The translations under genes and the position numbers were made by a program. Source: an uncultured Clostridia bacterium (GTDB lineage Bacteria; Bacillota; Clostridia; Peptostreptococcales; Acidaminobacteraceae). Taken from it: 64,000 nt of DNA. The DNA is taken from contig CAKMJV010000008.1 of assembly GCA_927417275.1 (NCBI GenBank), positions 62,001 to 126,000 on the forward strand, read 5' to 3'. Positions 53,932 to 63,461 of this stretch are shown one piece after another (the stretch's first letter is position 1; every line of letters begins with the position of its first letter). The notes under the pieces are model-generated. The model was given only the letters and a program-made list of their open reading frames with translations. It searched no databases and was not told the DNA's origin.

Positions 53932-55055
53932 TGGATAATCACAATTCAATGGCTGAAATGATGGAGCAAATCGAAGAATCATTGAAAATTCCAAGAAGAG
54001 GGTCAATTGTTAAGGGAAGCATAATTCAAGTTAATGCTGATGTTCTTATTGTTAACATTGGCTATAAATCTGACGGCGTAATTCCAAGAAACGAAGTTTC
54101 TGCGGATGCAAATTTTGATCTTCAAAAGAATTTTAAAGTAGGCGACGATTTAGATGTATTTATCGTAAGCCATGATAATGGCGAAGGTAATATACTTTTA
54201 TCGCTTCGAAAAGTTAATGTAGATAAAGATTGGGAAGAATTAGAAGCAATACATGAAAAAGATGAGCCAATTTTGGTTCGTGTGACTGAATCAGTAAATG
54301 GTGGTTTGATTGCATTCTACAAAGAAATTAGAGGGTTCATTCCCGCTTCTCAGTTATCTGATCGATTTGTAAAAAATCTTAAACCTTATCATGGCCAAGA
54401 ACTAAAGGTTAAAGTGATAGAAATCAACAGACAAAAAAGAAGAGCAGTATTCTCACATAAAGAATTTGCTATGATTGAAAAACAAGCAGCAAAAGAGCAA
54501 TTCTGGTCTACGATTGAAATCGGTCAAGTGGTTAAAGGCGAAGTTAAGCGTATTACTAACTTTGGCGCATTTGTTGATATCGGTGGTATGGACGGTCTTG
54601 TACACGTAACTGAAATGAGTTGGGGTAGAATCAAACCTGCTTCAGAATTTGTTCGCGTAGGTCAAATGGTTGATGTTAAAATCATCGATGCAAACAAAGA
54701 TGAAAACAAAATTTCATTAAGTTTAAAACAATTGTCTGTTGAACCATGGGCAAACTTTGAAGACAAATACGAAGTGAATGGCATTTATAATGGCAAAGTT
54801 GTAAATTTAACTGATTTTGGTGCATTTGTTGAGCTTGAACCAGGCATAGAAGGCCTTGTACACGTTTCACATATTGCTAAGGAACACGTTGAAAAGCCTT
54901 CTGACGTATTAAAAGTGAACCAAACAGTAGAAATTCGCATTTTAGAATACGTTGCTGAAGAAAAGAAAGTAAAACTTTCTATGAAAGCAGTTCACGAACC
55001 AATCGTAGTTGAAGAAGTTGAAGTTAAAGAAGAATCAACTAGTGAAGTTGAATAG
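53931..55055 (+). CDS. rpsA: S1 RNA-binding domain protein (ribosomal protein S1 homologue)
   Basis: Four S1 domains at about 20-85, 105-170, 190-260 and 275-345; the last two are the strongest (NFGAFVDIGGMDGLVHV and DFGAFVELEPGIEGLVHV). Low-G+C S1 homologues have four domains like this. The C-terminal 25 residues are Glu/Val-rich. The start is the ATG in TAATG, so translation probably couples to ispH. Confidence 0.92.
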   Translation: MDNHNSMAEMMEQIEESLKIPRRGSIVKGSIIQVNADVLIVNIGYKSDGVIPRNEVSADANFDLQKNFKVGDDLDVFIVSHDNGEGNILLSLRKVNVDKDWEELEAIHEKDEPILVRVTESVNGGLIAFYKEIRGFIPASQLSDRFVKNLKPYHGQELKVKVIEINRQKRRAVFSHKEFAMIEKQAAKEQFWSTIEIGQVVKGEVKRITNFGAFVDIGGMDGLVHVTEMSWGRIKPASEFVRVGQMVDVKIIDANKDENKISLSLKQLSVEPWANFEDKYEVNGIYNGKVVNLTDFGAFVELEPGIEGLVHVSHIAKEHVEKPSDVLKVNQTVEIRILEYVAEEKKVKLSMKAVHEPIVVEEVEVKEESTSEVE

Positions 55056-55068
55056 TACGATTAAAACA

Positions 55069-55093
55069 AGCCGATGAATGATCGGCTTTTTTT
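55069..55093 (+). terminator. Terminator after rpsA
   Basis: AGCCGAT (55069-55075) pairs with ATCGGCT (55081-55087), 5-nt loop, then TTTTTT. Confidence 0.88.
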
Positions 55094-55121
55094 GAACAAA
55101 TTCAAAGGGTGGGAGTGACTT

Positions 55122-55892
55122 ATGGAAGGATACGAACAATTTAAGACGAAAGTGTTTACTAAGACAAAATTGGATTTGTCTCTTTATAAAGAACGTCAAA
55201 TGAAAAGGCGTATTGAATCATTAATTTCACGACATGCATTGACTTCATTTGAGGCATATTTTAAATTGCTAGAAACGGATAAAAATGCGTTTGATGAGTT
55301 TGTAAACTATTTGACGATCAATGTATCTGAGTTTTATAGAAACCCTTCACAGTGGGATGCATTGCGCGAAGACATTATACCAGCGCTTTTAAAACGCACC
55401 AAACGTCCTAAAATATGGTCTGCTGCTTGTTCAACAGGTGAAGAACCGTATTCTTTGGTTATGTGTTTAAGCGAGTTTGTACCACTTAAGGACATAAAAA
55501 TTTTAGCGGTGGATTTTGACGATGAAGCACTCAATAAAGCAAAGATTGGGATGTATACGGACAAGAGCATCAAAAATGTCCCTCCTCAATACGTGACGCG
55601 ATTTTTTGAACCCGTTGGTAAAGGGTTTAGAATAAAAGATGAAGTGAAAAATTGTGTTGAGTTTAAGAAGATGAATTTACTGCTCGATGAATATCCTAAA
55701 GGGTATGACTTAATCGTCTGTAGAAATGTTATGATTTATTTCACAGAAGAAGCGAAAGATGAAATGTATAAAAAATTCTATGCTTCTTTGGTCAATGACG
55801 GTTATTTCTTTGTTGGGAGTACGGAGCAAATCATTCAGCCTCAGCGTTATAATTTTGAGTCGAGTAAAACGTTTTTTTATTACAAGAGATAA
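55122..55892 (+). CDS. cheR: CheR-type protein-glutamate methyltransferase
   Basis: Methylates chemoreceptor glutamates. N-terminal helical domain (1-75) with LSLYKERQMKRRIES, then the SAM domain: WSAACSTGEEPYSLVM and VCRNVMIYF. 256 residues. No other che gene is in the window, so its receptors and cheB are elsewhere. Confidence 0.92.
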   Translation: MEGYEQFKTKVFTKTKLDLSLYKERQMKRRIESLISRHALTSFEAYFKLLETDKNAFDEFVNYLTINVSEFYRNPSQWDALREDIIPALLKRTKRPKIWSAACSTGEEPYSLVMCLSEFVPLKDIKILAVDFDDEALNKAKIGMYTDKSIKNVPPQYVTRFFEPVGKGFRIKDEVKNCVEFKKMNLLLDEYPKGYDLIVCRNVMIYFTEEAKDEMYKKFYASLVNDGYFFVGSTEQIIQPQRYNFESSKTFFYYKR

Positions 55893-55895
55893 TAT

Positions 55896-55939
55896 AAAAA
55901 GGCACTTCTCAGTCCATCGGATGAGAAATGCCTTTTTTT
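55896..55939. terminator. Bidirectional terminator between cheR and pepF
   Basis: AAAAAGGCACTTCTCA (55896-55911) pairs with TGAGAAATGCCTTTTT (55922-55937) around a 10-nt loop; A and T tracts flank it on both sides. Confidence 0.85.
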
Positions 55940-55948
55940 CGTCTTTAA

Positions 55949-57760
55949 TTAGTTTTTAAAAAGCACTTCTAGTTCATCAATAAGTGAACCTACATATTCA
56001 ATCGCACTTTCAATAGGGGCGGCTGTGGTCATATCGATGCCAGCAGATTTTAATAGTGCTTCTGGTGAAAGACTGCCTCCTGCTTTTAATACCTCTAACC
56101 AACGATCGATAGCCGGTTGGCCTTCTTTAAAAATTTGAGTCGCAATAGCCGTTGAAGCGGTGAGCCCAGCAGAATACGTATAGGGATATAATCCCATGTA
56201 ATAATGGGGTTGGCGCATCCATGTAAGGCCTGCATCTTCATCAATCGAAACAGAGTCACCCCAGAATGTACGAATGACATTTAATTTGGTTTCACAAAGG
56301 AACTTAGAGGTTAGTGATCCCCCTTGCTCAGCAAAAGCATACACACGACGCTGGAATTCGGCTTCTAAGAGGTGTGTAACGAAGTTGTGGTAGTAGGTCC
56401 CCATGAGTTGTAAAATAACCCATCGCTTCATTCTCGGATGATCTTCTTGTTTCATCAGATAATCTGCAAGCAAAATCTCATTCATGGTTGATGGCGCTTC
56501 AACAAAATAAGTAGAAGGACGCGTGTCAAAAATGCGTTGTTCCTTATTTGCGAGCATAAAATGACCCGCATGGCCCAGTTCATGTGCAAGTGTAAAAGCC
56601 GAACGCATAGACTCTTGATAACTGATGAGGATATAAGAATGAACACCATAAGGCGATGCACAAAATGCACCTGTTGCTTTGCCTATGTTATCGGAGTAAT
56701 CAATCCAACGCTCTTCAAATGCGCGTTCGATGATGGTTAAATAATCTTTTCCAAGGATAGAAAGTGCTTTCAAAAGGGTTTCTTTAATCGCCATATAGTC
56801 CGCTGGCGGATTAAAACTGTAGTCAAGTGGCGCTTTTAAATCCCAATAATGTAACGTTTCTTGACCCAATGCTTCTTTTTTTATCTGAGCAAACTTTTGC
56901 ATATGAGGTGCGAGTTTTGTGTAGATCAAATCAATTTGACGGTTATACATTTCGAGTGAAACCTTTTGAGAATGAAGCAACATTTCTGTAACCGATGGAT
57001 AATTTCTAAGCTTACTCAAGGCCACTTGCTTTTTTACTTCTGTGGCATATATAGATGCATACGTGTTTTTATATTGATGAAGTGTTTTGTTAAAGCCCAC
57101 ATAACCCATATGTCTTACTTCTGCATCAGGTGAAAATTCGTATTTTGTTTCATAGAGTGCAAAAGAGTTCGGCAATGTAACGTCTTGTGTAGGGACTTCA
57201 AAATCGTCAAACTTCATATCTGCAGCTTTGCTAATTGAGTATGTGCGATAAGGTGCGTTTAATGCTTCGCCTAAACTTGCCAAAACCTCTTCGGTTTCAG
57301 GAGAGAGTTTATGCTTTTTTAAGTCATACAGTTCATCGAGATAGTTTTTATAAGTATTTAACGCTGGTTTGTTTTTATAAAGTGCGTGGTAAGCTTCTGC
57401 ATCAAGTGCCGTAATTTCAGATGCAATAAAGGCAATTTTTGTGAGTGAGGTTGTAGAAACACTCGATAATAGCATGCCATCCTCTTGATTGATGGGATTC
57501 GTACCGTCTTCTGATTGTCTAAGGGATGCATATGTGGACAATCTAACGAGATCTGAATAGGCTGCTTCGAGTTGGACCATACAGGTATAAAGCGTTTCAG
57601 GAGAATTGGCTAGGATGCCTTTAAACTGTGTTAAATCGTCAAAAGCACGTGCATTTTCTTCTAACATTGATTGCCATGTTTCTCTGCTTTCAAATAAATC
57701 AACTAGGTTCCAAGTTTGCTCGACAGGTACTTCCGAGCGATTAAGTCGTTTTGCATTCAT
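55949..57760 (-). CDS. pepF: Oligoendopeptidase F
   Basis: M3 family zinc metallopeptidase of 603 residues that degrades short peptides in the cytoplasm. Zinc motif HELGH at 393-397 with the later acidic ligand in STMNEIL; YSYTYSAGL-type C-terminal stretch (GLYPYTYSAGL) is present. Read on the minus strand from a start with CAAGGAGGC upstream. No signal peptide is evident. Confidence 0.95.
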   Translation of the reverse strand: MNAKRLNRSEVPVEQTWNLVDLFESRETWQSMLEENARAFDDLTQFKGILANSPETLYTCMVQLEAAYSDLVRLSTYASLRQSEDGTNPINQEDGMLLSSVSTTSLTKIAFIASEITALDAEAYHALYKNKPALNTYKNYLDELYDLKKHKLSPETEEVLASLGEALNAPYRTYSISKAADMKFDDFEVPTQDVTLPNSFALYETKYEFSPDAEVRHMGYVGFNKTLHQYKNTYASIYATEVKKQVALSKLRNYPSVTEMLLHSQKVSLEMYNRQIDLIYTKLAPHMQKFAQIKKEALGQETLHYWDLKAPLDYSFNPPADYMAIKETLLKALSILGKDYLTIIERAFEERWIDYSDNIGKATGAFCASPYGVHSYILISYQESMRSAFTLAHELGHAGHFMLANKEQRIFDTRPSTYFVEAPSTMNEILLADYLMKQEDHPRMKRWVILQLMGTYYHNFVTHLLEAEFQRRVYAFAEQGGSLTSKFLCETKLNVIRTFWGDSVSIDEDAGLTWMRQPHYYMGLYPYTYSAGLTASTAIATQIFKEGQPAIDRWLEVLKAGGSLSPEALLKSAGIDMTTAAPIESAIEYVGSLIDELEVLFKN

Positions 57761-57909
57761 AATTGTGTGCCTCCTTGTTTATTTCGATACCCTAATTATA
57801 TCATACGCATCGTATTATACAAAAGATAAATACAAAATATAAAAATGGATACAGAATCCAGTTTATATGTTAAAATAATGAGACAATACGTGTATTGGAG
57901 GTAGCCATT

Positions 57910-59700
57910 ATGATCCAACAAATTATCGTTTTAAGTGTAATCCTTTTAGCACTTTTTCTATTTATACAAGCAAAAATCAGATATGATATCGTGGCTATGA
58001 TCGCACTACTCATCGTGACGCTTACGGGCATCGTTGCGCCAAATGACGCATTTAATGGTTTTTCTCATCCTGCGGTTATAACTGTAGCCGCCATTTTAGT
58101 GGTAAGCAAAGGGCTAATGAACGTCGGTGCGATGGATTCTATCACGCTATATGTTAATAAACTCAAGGGTGGTATCGGCATAAAACTACTCAGTTTAATG
58201 GGGATTACGGCTTTCTTATCAAGTTTTATGAACAATGTGGGGGCATTGGCATTAATCATGCCTATTGCCATTAAAATAGGCAAAGAAAATGATATTTCAC
58301 CCTCGTATTTATTAATGCCTGTTGCATATGCATCGCTCTTTGGCGGTTTAATCACAGAAATCGGCACACCCCCTAACTTAATTATATCGATGTATCGGAA
58401 TCAAGTGGTTCAATCACCTTTTAACTTCTTTGATTTCGCACCAGTGGGGATCGGCGTAACGGTAGTCGGCATATTATTCGTCGCACTTATTGGCTGGCGA
58501 CTTATCCCAAATCGCAAAAGCAAGGATCAAGGAGATGCGCTGTTTAAAGTTGAAGATTATCTATCTGAACTTGTTATCCCAGAGGGCAATAAGATGGTGG
58601 GTAAGTCACTAAAAGATTTTAGTTTGCTAAATGGTGTTGATGTCAATGTCATAAACATCGTTAGAAATGGCATCAATATCATTGCACCACATGCGCGTGA
58701 AGTCATCGAAAAAGAAGATGTACTTGTGGTGCGAATTGAACCTTCAGATCTTTCAAAACTCGTAGAAAAATCAGGTATTCATTTAAAAGGCGCGCGTACC
58801 AAACCCAGTCAATCGGATGATAAATCTAAAAAAACCGATTTTGCCCTCCTTGAGATGGTATTAAGAGATGATTCGCCACTCATAGGACACACTGCCATAT
58901 CGGTACAACTTAGAAACACGTATAATGTGAATTTGGTTGCGATATCAAGGCAAGGTGTCCAAGTGCGTGGACGACTTGGACAAGTGCGGTATCGAACGGG
59001 AGATATTCTGTTGCTTCAAGTTGCAGATGAAAACATTCAAAGTGTGCTATCTAGACTAAAAGGTTTACCCCTTGCGGAAAGGGGCATCACGATTAACTCT
59101 TTAGCCATGACCAAACATAAAGCACTTGCAATGTCGGTCTTTCTAGGTTCTATACTGTTAACTTCATTTGGTTTTTTAAGTGTTCAAATATCATTTGCAC
59201 TTGCTGCGGTAATAATGGTATTAACAAAGCTCATCTCCGTTAAAGAAATTTATGACAGCATCGATTGGCCAGTGATCGTCATGCTTGGCGCTATGTTACC
59301 CCTCGGTGAAGCTTTACAGACGACAGGTGCAGCAGACAGTATCGCCAATCTTTTGTTGTTGGCTAAATCGACATTATCTCCCACATTGATGCTAGGGTTG
59401 TTAATGTTCGTTACCATGTTGCTTACAAATCTTATTAACAATGCCGCAGCGGCTGTTTTGATGGCACCCATCGGCATTAGTTTGGCCACTGGATTAGGGG
59501 TCAATGTAGACCCGATGTTAATGGCGGTTGCACTGGGTTCCTCTTGTGCTTTTATGACGCCGATTGGACATCAATCGAATACGTTGATCATGGGACCAGG
59601 TGGGTATCATTTTAATGATTACTGGCGCATGGGATTGCCTGTTACGGTAATCGTTTTAATCATAGGAACACCATTAATTGCTTGGTTTTGGCCATTATAA
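57910..59700 (+). CDS. SLC13/DASS-type anion permease with two RCK_C domains
   Basis: A 596-residue transporter with two membrane halves (about 1-185 and 400-596) separated by two cytoplasmic TrkA-C/RCK_C domains (about 210-290 and 305-390). The DASS signatures SFMNNVGALALIMPI and LTNLINNAAAAVLMAPI are in matching positions. Substrates for this group include sulfate, dicarboxylates and other anions; the one here is unknown. ATG 57910 is used, 8 nt after GGAGG; the upstream TTG is not. Confidence 0.88.
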   Translation: MIQQIIVLSVILLALFLFIQAKIRYDIVAMIALLIVTLTGIVAPNDAFNGFSHPAVITVAAILVVSKGLMNVGAMDSITLYVNKLKGGIGIKLLSLMGITAFLSSFMNNVGALALIMPIAIKIGKENDISPSYLLMPVAYASLFGGLITEIGTPPNLIISMYRNQVVQSPFNFFDFAPVGIGVTVVGILFVALIGWRLIPNRKSKDQGDALFKVEDYLSELVIPEGNKMVGKSLKDFSLLNGVDVNVINIVRNGINIIAPHAREVIEKEDVLVVRIEPSDLSKLVEKSGIHLKGARTKPSQSDDKSKKTDFALLEMVLRDDSPLIGHTAISVQLRNTYNVNLVAISRQGVQVRGRLGQVRYRTGDILLLQVADENIQSVLSRLKGLPLAERGITINSLAMTKHKALAMSVFLGSILLTSFGFLSVQISFALAAVIMVLTKLISVKEIYDSIDWPVIVMLGAMLPLGEALQTTGAADSIANLLLLAKSTLSPTLMLGLLMFVTMLLTNLINNAAAAVLMAPIGISLATGLGVNVDPMLMAVALGSSCAFMTPIGHQSNTLIMGPGGYHFNDYWRMGLPVTVIVLIIGTPLIAWFWPL

Positions 59701-59725
59701 TACGCTAGGTTTATAAGGAGATCAA

Positions 59726-61180
59726 ATGATGAACGTTTTAGAAATCGGATTAAAAGAAGATGGCACACGTGTGGGTCTTAGTAAAAACATGTTAAATCGT
59801 CACGGACTTATTTCAGGTGCTACAGGTACGGGTAAAACCGTTACGTTAAAACTTATGGTGGAGCAATTAAGTGCAAGTGGGATTCCAAGTTTTGTAGTGG
59901 ATGTCAAAGGCGATTTAAATGGGTTTGAAAAACCAGGCGCATGGTCTGAAAAATTACAAAAGCGATTAGATGCAATCGGTTTAGCAGAAACGACATTTGG
60001 CAGCTTTCCTGTAAACTATTGGGATGTCTTTGGCAAGTGTGGTCTGCCTATGCGTTCGACCATATCCAATATGGGCCCTTTGTTGCTTTCGAAATTGTTA
60101 GGATTAAATGACACGCAGACATCGATTCTACACAGTGTTTTTCAAATAGCAGACGACGAAGGACTGCTGTTGCTTGATATGAAAGATTTAAAGTCTCTGC
60201 TTATGTACGTGTATGAAAATAATACGACGTTTTCATCCGCATACGGACTGATGAATAAAGCCTCACTAGGTGCAATCAACCGTCAATTGAACATGTTTGA
60301 TCAACAAGACGCCGCAGTGTTCTTTGGCGAAGAAGCACTAGATTTAAATGATTTTGAAGGCGTTGTCGATTCATTTGGATTAATCAATCGACTAGATGCT
60401 TCAAAATTATTTAGACAACCCAAACTCTACGCTACGGTTTTGCTATGGCTCCTATCTGAACTCTATGAACACTATGAGGAAGTCGGCGATGTGAACCAAC
60501 CCAAAATGGTCTTTTTCTTTGATGAAGCGCATCTTATTTTTGATAAAATATCAGATGTTTTGTTGAGTCAGATTGAACAAGTGATTCGACTCATTCGCTC
60601 TAAAGGCATCGGCATTTATTTTATCACTCAAATGCCTAATGATTTGCCGGATTCTGTATTAAGCCAGTTGGGCAATCGTATACAACATGGCTTACGTGCG
60701 TATACTGCAAAGGAAATAAGTCAACTCAAGTTAGCTGTACAAGGCTATCGAGCAAATCCCGCTTTAGATTTACAAAAGGTGTTTCTAGAGCTCGGGTTGG
60801 GCGAAGCAGTGGTTTCTTTTTTAGATGAAGAAGGCGTGCCAAGTGTATCAGAACGCGTTTGGATTTTACCACCTAAAAGTCACATTGGGGCTGTGGTGCA
60901 TGTGGAATATTTTAACAATCAACCACTTTATAAAAAGTATTATGAAGCGGTAGACAGAGAGTCTGCTTATGAAATTCTCGCAAAACAAACGGTGAATATA
61001 AATGCGGAAATACCTGAAGCCAAATCTGTTTCTAAACCAGTTTCAAAGGCGGCAGGTAAACCAGGTAGAAAGCCAGATGATTTTTTAACCAAAATAACAA
61101 AATCATTTGTTAACAGTTTAAGTCGAACGGTGGGCAGCTCATTAGCAAGAGGGTTATTAGGAACGCTTAAAAAGTTGTAA
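59726..61180 (+). CDS. HerA-like ATPase (DUF853)
   Basis: 484-residue P-loop ATPase of the FtsK/HerA type. Walker A GATGTGKTVT (31-40), VVDVKGDLNG, Walker B VFFFDEAHLIF, and YFITQMPNDLPDSVLSQLGNRIQH as sensor region. A Lys/Pro/Ser-rich linker precedes the C-terminal helix. Role unknown; NurA, the usual HerA partner in archaea, is not next to it. AAGGAG ribosome site; two adjacent ATGs are possible starts. Confidence 0.87.
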   Translation: MMNVLEIGLKEDGTRVGLSKNMLNRHGLISGATGTGKTVTLKLMVEQLSASGIPSFVVDVKGDLNGFEKPGAWSEKLQKRLDAIGLAETTFGSFPVNYWDVFGKCGLPMRSTISNMGPLLLSKLLGLNDTQTSILHSVFQIADDEGLLLLDMKDLKSLLMYVYENNTTFSSAYGLMNKASLGAINRQLNMFDQQDAAVFFGEEALDLNDFEGVVDSFGLINRLDASKLFRQPKLYATVLLWLLSELYEHYEEVGDVNQPKMVFFFDEAHLIFDKISDVLLSQIEQVIRLIRSKGIGIYFITQMPNDLPDSVLSQLGNRIQHGLRAYTAKEISQLKLAVQGYRANPALDLQKVFLELGLGEAVVSFLDEEGVPSVSERVWILPPKSHIGAVVHVEYFNNQPLYKKYYEAVDRESAYEILAKQTVNINAEIPEAKSVSKPVSKAAGKPGRKPDDFLTKITKSFVNSLSRTVGSSLARGLLGTLKKL

Positions 61181-61206
61181 AACCACAACAAATAGTGGTT
61201 TTTTAG
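61179..61206 (+). terminator. Terminator after the HerA-like gene
   Basis: AAAACCAC (61179-61186) pairs with GTGGTTTT (61195-61202), followed by TT; the stem is A/T-closed and moderate. Confidence 0.65.
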
Positions 61207-61345
61207 GCCAATTATCAAAAAAAAGGACAATATCTAGTCATTCATGTTAAAAAAAGTTGCAATTTCTTCACAAATGGCATAAAGTAAAGCATATATAGTG
61301 TCGAAATATATATAGACATCAAAAATTATACTATATGGTGGGGAA

Positions 61346-62431
61346 ATGCAAAAACATTTTATAGGTGGGGTGATTCCTGGTTCTATTATTGCGCAAGATG
61401 TATACGGTAACGATGGCGTACTGCTCATAAAAAAGGGGAGTATGTTTCGTGAGCAGTATATTCCGCGATTTATTGATGCAGGCGTTCAGGAAATATTCGT
61501 AGAAGATAATGGCACGATGACACCACAAACGATTAACACCATAAGAAAGTCTTTAAATATTCAAGATGTGATTCATGAAAAAACGAGAACACATGCTCAA
61601 AACCAGATTAAAAAAACGATGATGAAGTTTAAATCTGTGAGCAATAGTGACGTCCAAAGAATTGGAAAAATCGTTGAAGACATGATCGAACAAATCTTGG
61701 ATAAAAAAGATTTTGTTTTTGCGCTTACACAGTTGCGATCGGTGGACGATTACACATACCAACATTCGGTTAATGTCGGCGTGTTGTCATTAATAATAGG
61801 CATAGATTTATCATTAACAAAAGAGGAACTAAAAAATCTTGGCATGGGTGCTATTCTTCACGACATTGGTAAAATAATGATTCCAGAAGAAATCATAAAG
61901 AAACCTTCAAAATTAACTTTAGAAGAGTTTGCAGAAGTTAAAAAACATACAGAGTATGGTTACGAAATCTTGGTTCAAACGGATATAGAAGAAGAAGCCG
62001 CCCGAATTGCATTGCATCATCATGAAAAATATGATGGTACGGGCTATTGCAGAGGACTTAGAAATACAAAAATTCCGCTATTCGCAAGGATTGTTGCGGT
62101 TGCAGATGTCTATGATGCCATGTCCAATGACCGTGTTTACCAAAAGCGGTTTATGCCAGATAAGGTCTTTAGAGAAATAACGCATCTCGGCGACAAACAT
62201 TTTGATACGGAAATTATGGAGACCTTTGCACGGCATATAAATATTTTTCCTACAGGAACGGGTGTCATACTCAATTCTGGCCATCGGGGTATCGTACTAT
62301 ATCAAAACAAACTATATCCTGAAAGTCCTATAGTACGCGTCTTTCTTCCGAAGGAACAACGTGCTAAAAGACTGTATTTTGATTTGGATTTATCTGTTAA
62401 TACAAAATGGAGCATCAAAGAAACATTCTAG
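61346..62431 (+). CDS. HD-GYP-type phosphodiesterase-like protein with changed GYP motif
   Basis: An N-terminal 105-residue domain of unknown kind is followed by an HD-GYP domain: HDIGK (H172-D173), the HHHEKYDGTGY block, and DVYDAMSNDRVY. The canonical GYP tripeptide reads GYC here. HD-GYP proteins hydrolyse c-di-GMP or related dinucleotides; the proline is not a metal ligand, so activity may remain. No receiver domain is present. The C-terminal 90 residues are PilZ-like only by position and no motif supports that. It is followed by a DUF975 gene. Confidence 0.85.
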   Translation: MQKHFIGGVIPGSIIAQDVYGNDGVLLIKKGSMFREQYIPRFIDAGVQEIFVEDNGTMTPQTINTIRKSLNIQDVIHEKTRTHAQNQIKKTMMKFKSVSNSDVQRIGKIVEDMIEQILDKKDFVFALTQLRSVDDYTYQHSVNVGVLSLIIGIDLSLTKEELKNLGMGAILHDIGKIMIPEEIIKKPSKLTLEEFAEVKKHTEYGYEILVQTDIEEEAARIALHHHEKYDGTGYCRGLRNTKIPLFARIVAVADVYDAMSNDRVYQKRFMPDKVFREITHLGDKHFDTEIMETFARHINIFPTGTGVILNSGHRGIVLYQNKLYPESPIVRVFLPKEQRAKRLYFDLDLSVNTKWSIKETF

Positions 62432-62454
62432 AAAAAGAGGCCATAGGAGGGTTT

Positions 62455-63237
62455 ATGTGGGAACGTTCTGATTTGAAACAACAAGCCAAACAGTTTTTAT
62501 CAAAAAATTATTTGAAGGCATTTGTGGTCAGTATCGTCATATTCGTCGTAACGAATGGCGTGGCACGAGGTAATAATAATAAAGCAACGGTTAATTATAG
62601 CATGGACAACTTTTTCTCAACTTTTGATTTGCATGAGTTCGTTTGGATTTTCTTTGGCGTGACTTTAATGGCATTTCTTGTGATCGCAGTGGTTTTTATC
62701 TTTTTACGCGTCGTGTTGGGATATGCACTAATAGTAGGCGCTAGACGATTTTACATAGATGGGACCAATGGTTCCGTAGGTTTAGATCGGCTAAAGTTTT
62801 CATTTGAAAAGGATCGCTTTTTCCCCATTGCGAAAGCGATGTTTTACAGGGATGTTATAAATTTCTTGTACTTTTTACTGCTAATTATTCCAGGAATCAT
62901 AAAAGCGTATGCATTTTCGATGGTCCCTTATATACTTGCCGATAATCCAAATATCGGGACGAAGCGTGCGGTAGAATTAAGTACGCAAATGACAGAAGGA
63001 CACAAGTTTAATATTTTTATCCTCGACTTATCTTTTATTGGATGGTATATATTGGCAACATTTTTTTGGGCATTGGGCATCCACTTCTTAAATCCATATA
63101 TCGATGCGACAAAAGCGCAACTCTATTTGGTTTTACGTGATGAGTCTTTTAAGAAAAACTTCACCACACCACATGAACTCGGTGTCGATGTATCCGTAGA
63201 ACAGTCAGAAGATAACTGGTATCATTATGAGTCTTAA
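62455..63237 (+). CDS. DUF975 family membrane protein
   Basis: A 260-residue integral membrane protein with about five hydrophobic segments and the family pattern LKQQAKQFLSKNYLKAF, plus YSMVPYIL-like (FSMVPYILAD) and LSTQMTEGHK segments. The function is unknown. ATG 62455 is chosen because AGGAGGG lies 3 nt before it; ATG 62407 lies inside the preceding gene. It ends at the intergenic element. Confidence 0.75.
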   Translation: MWERSDLKQQAKQFLSKNYLKAFVVSIVIFVVTNGVARGNNNKATVNYSMDNFFSTFDLHEFVWIFFGVTLMAFLVIAVVFIFLRVVLGYALIVGARRFYIDGTNGSVGLDRLKFSFEKDRFFPIAKAMFYRDVINFLYFLLLIIPGIIKAYAFSMVPYILADNPNIGTKRAVELSTQMTEGHKFNIFILDLSFIGWYILATFFWALGIHFLNPYIDATKAQLYLVLRDESFKKNFTTPHELGVDVSVEQSEDNWYHYES

Positions 63238-63240
63238 TAA

Positions 63241-63445
63241 ATGAATCTAACGCATCTTATGATGCGTCAGCTTGACGACAAACGCCGATAACTGCGTCAA
63301 CTTCAAAGTTCAGCCTTCTTACGTATGTTTGAATACGCTGCGCATGCAGAATTTTTCATTTCCTTGTTCTCGACGTTTCTCGACAAGCTCACAGACTGTA
63401 GACTTTGTCTACAGTCTGACGCATCTTATGATGCGTTATTTTTTT
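63241..63445. repeat. Structured intergenic element with 18-bp direct repeats
   Basis: The 224-nt gap holds two identical copies of ACGCATCTTATGATGCGT (63250-63267 and 63419-63436), each a small hairpin with 7-bp arms. Between them lie a CGTCA/TGACG hairpin after copy 1, about 120 nt with GACGTTTCTCGAC-like words, and a perfect 12-bp stem (63392-63403 with 63407-63418, loop TTT). The second copy plus TATTTTTTT forms a terminator. The layout suggests a dispersed palindromic element; copy number elsewhere cannot be seen. Confidence 0.65.
63419..63445 (+). terminator. Terminator before the phosphatase gene
   Basis: ACGCATC (63419-63425) pairs with GATGCGT (63430-63436), 4-nt loop TTAT, followed by TATTTTTTT. 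Confidence 0.7.
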
Positions 63446-63461
63446 AGTATGGGAGAAGGAC

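Noticed and set aside
61107-61280. Flagellar sigma-like boxes TAAAGTAA and GTCGAAAT before the HD-GYP-like gene (61280-61307)
   Set aside because: The second box matches only about five of eight positions and the spacing is one base too long. The end coordinate intended is 61307.
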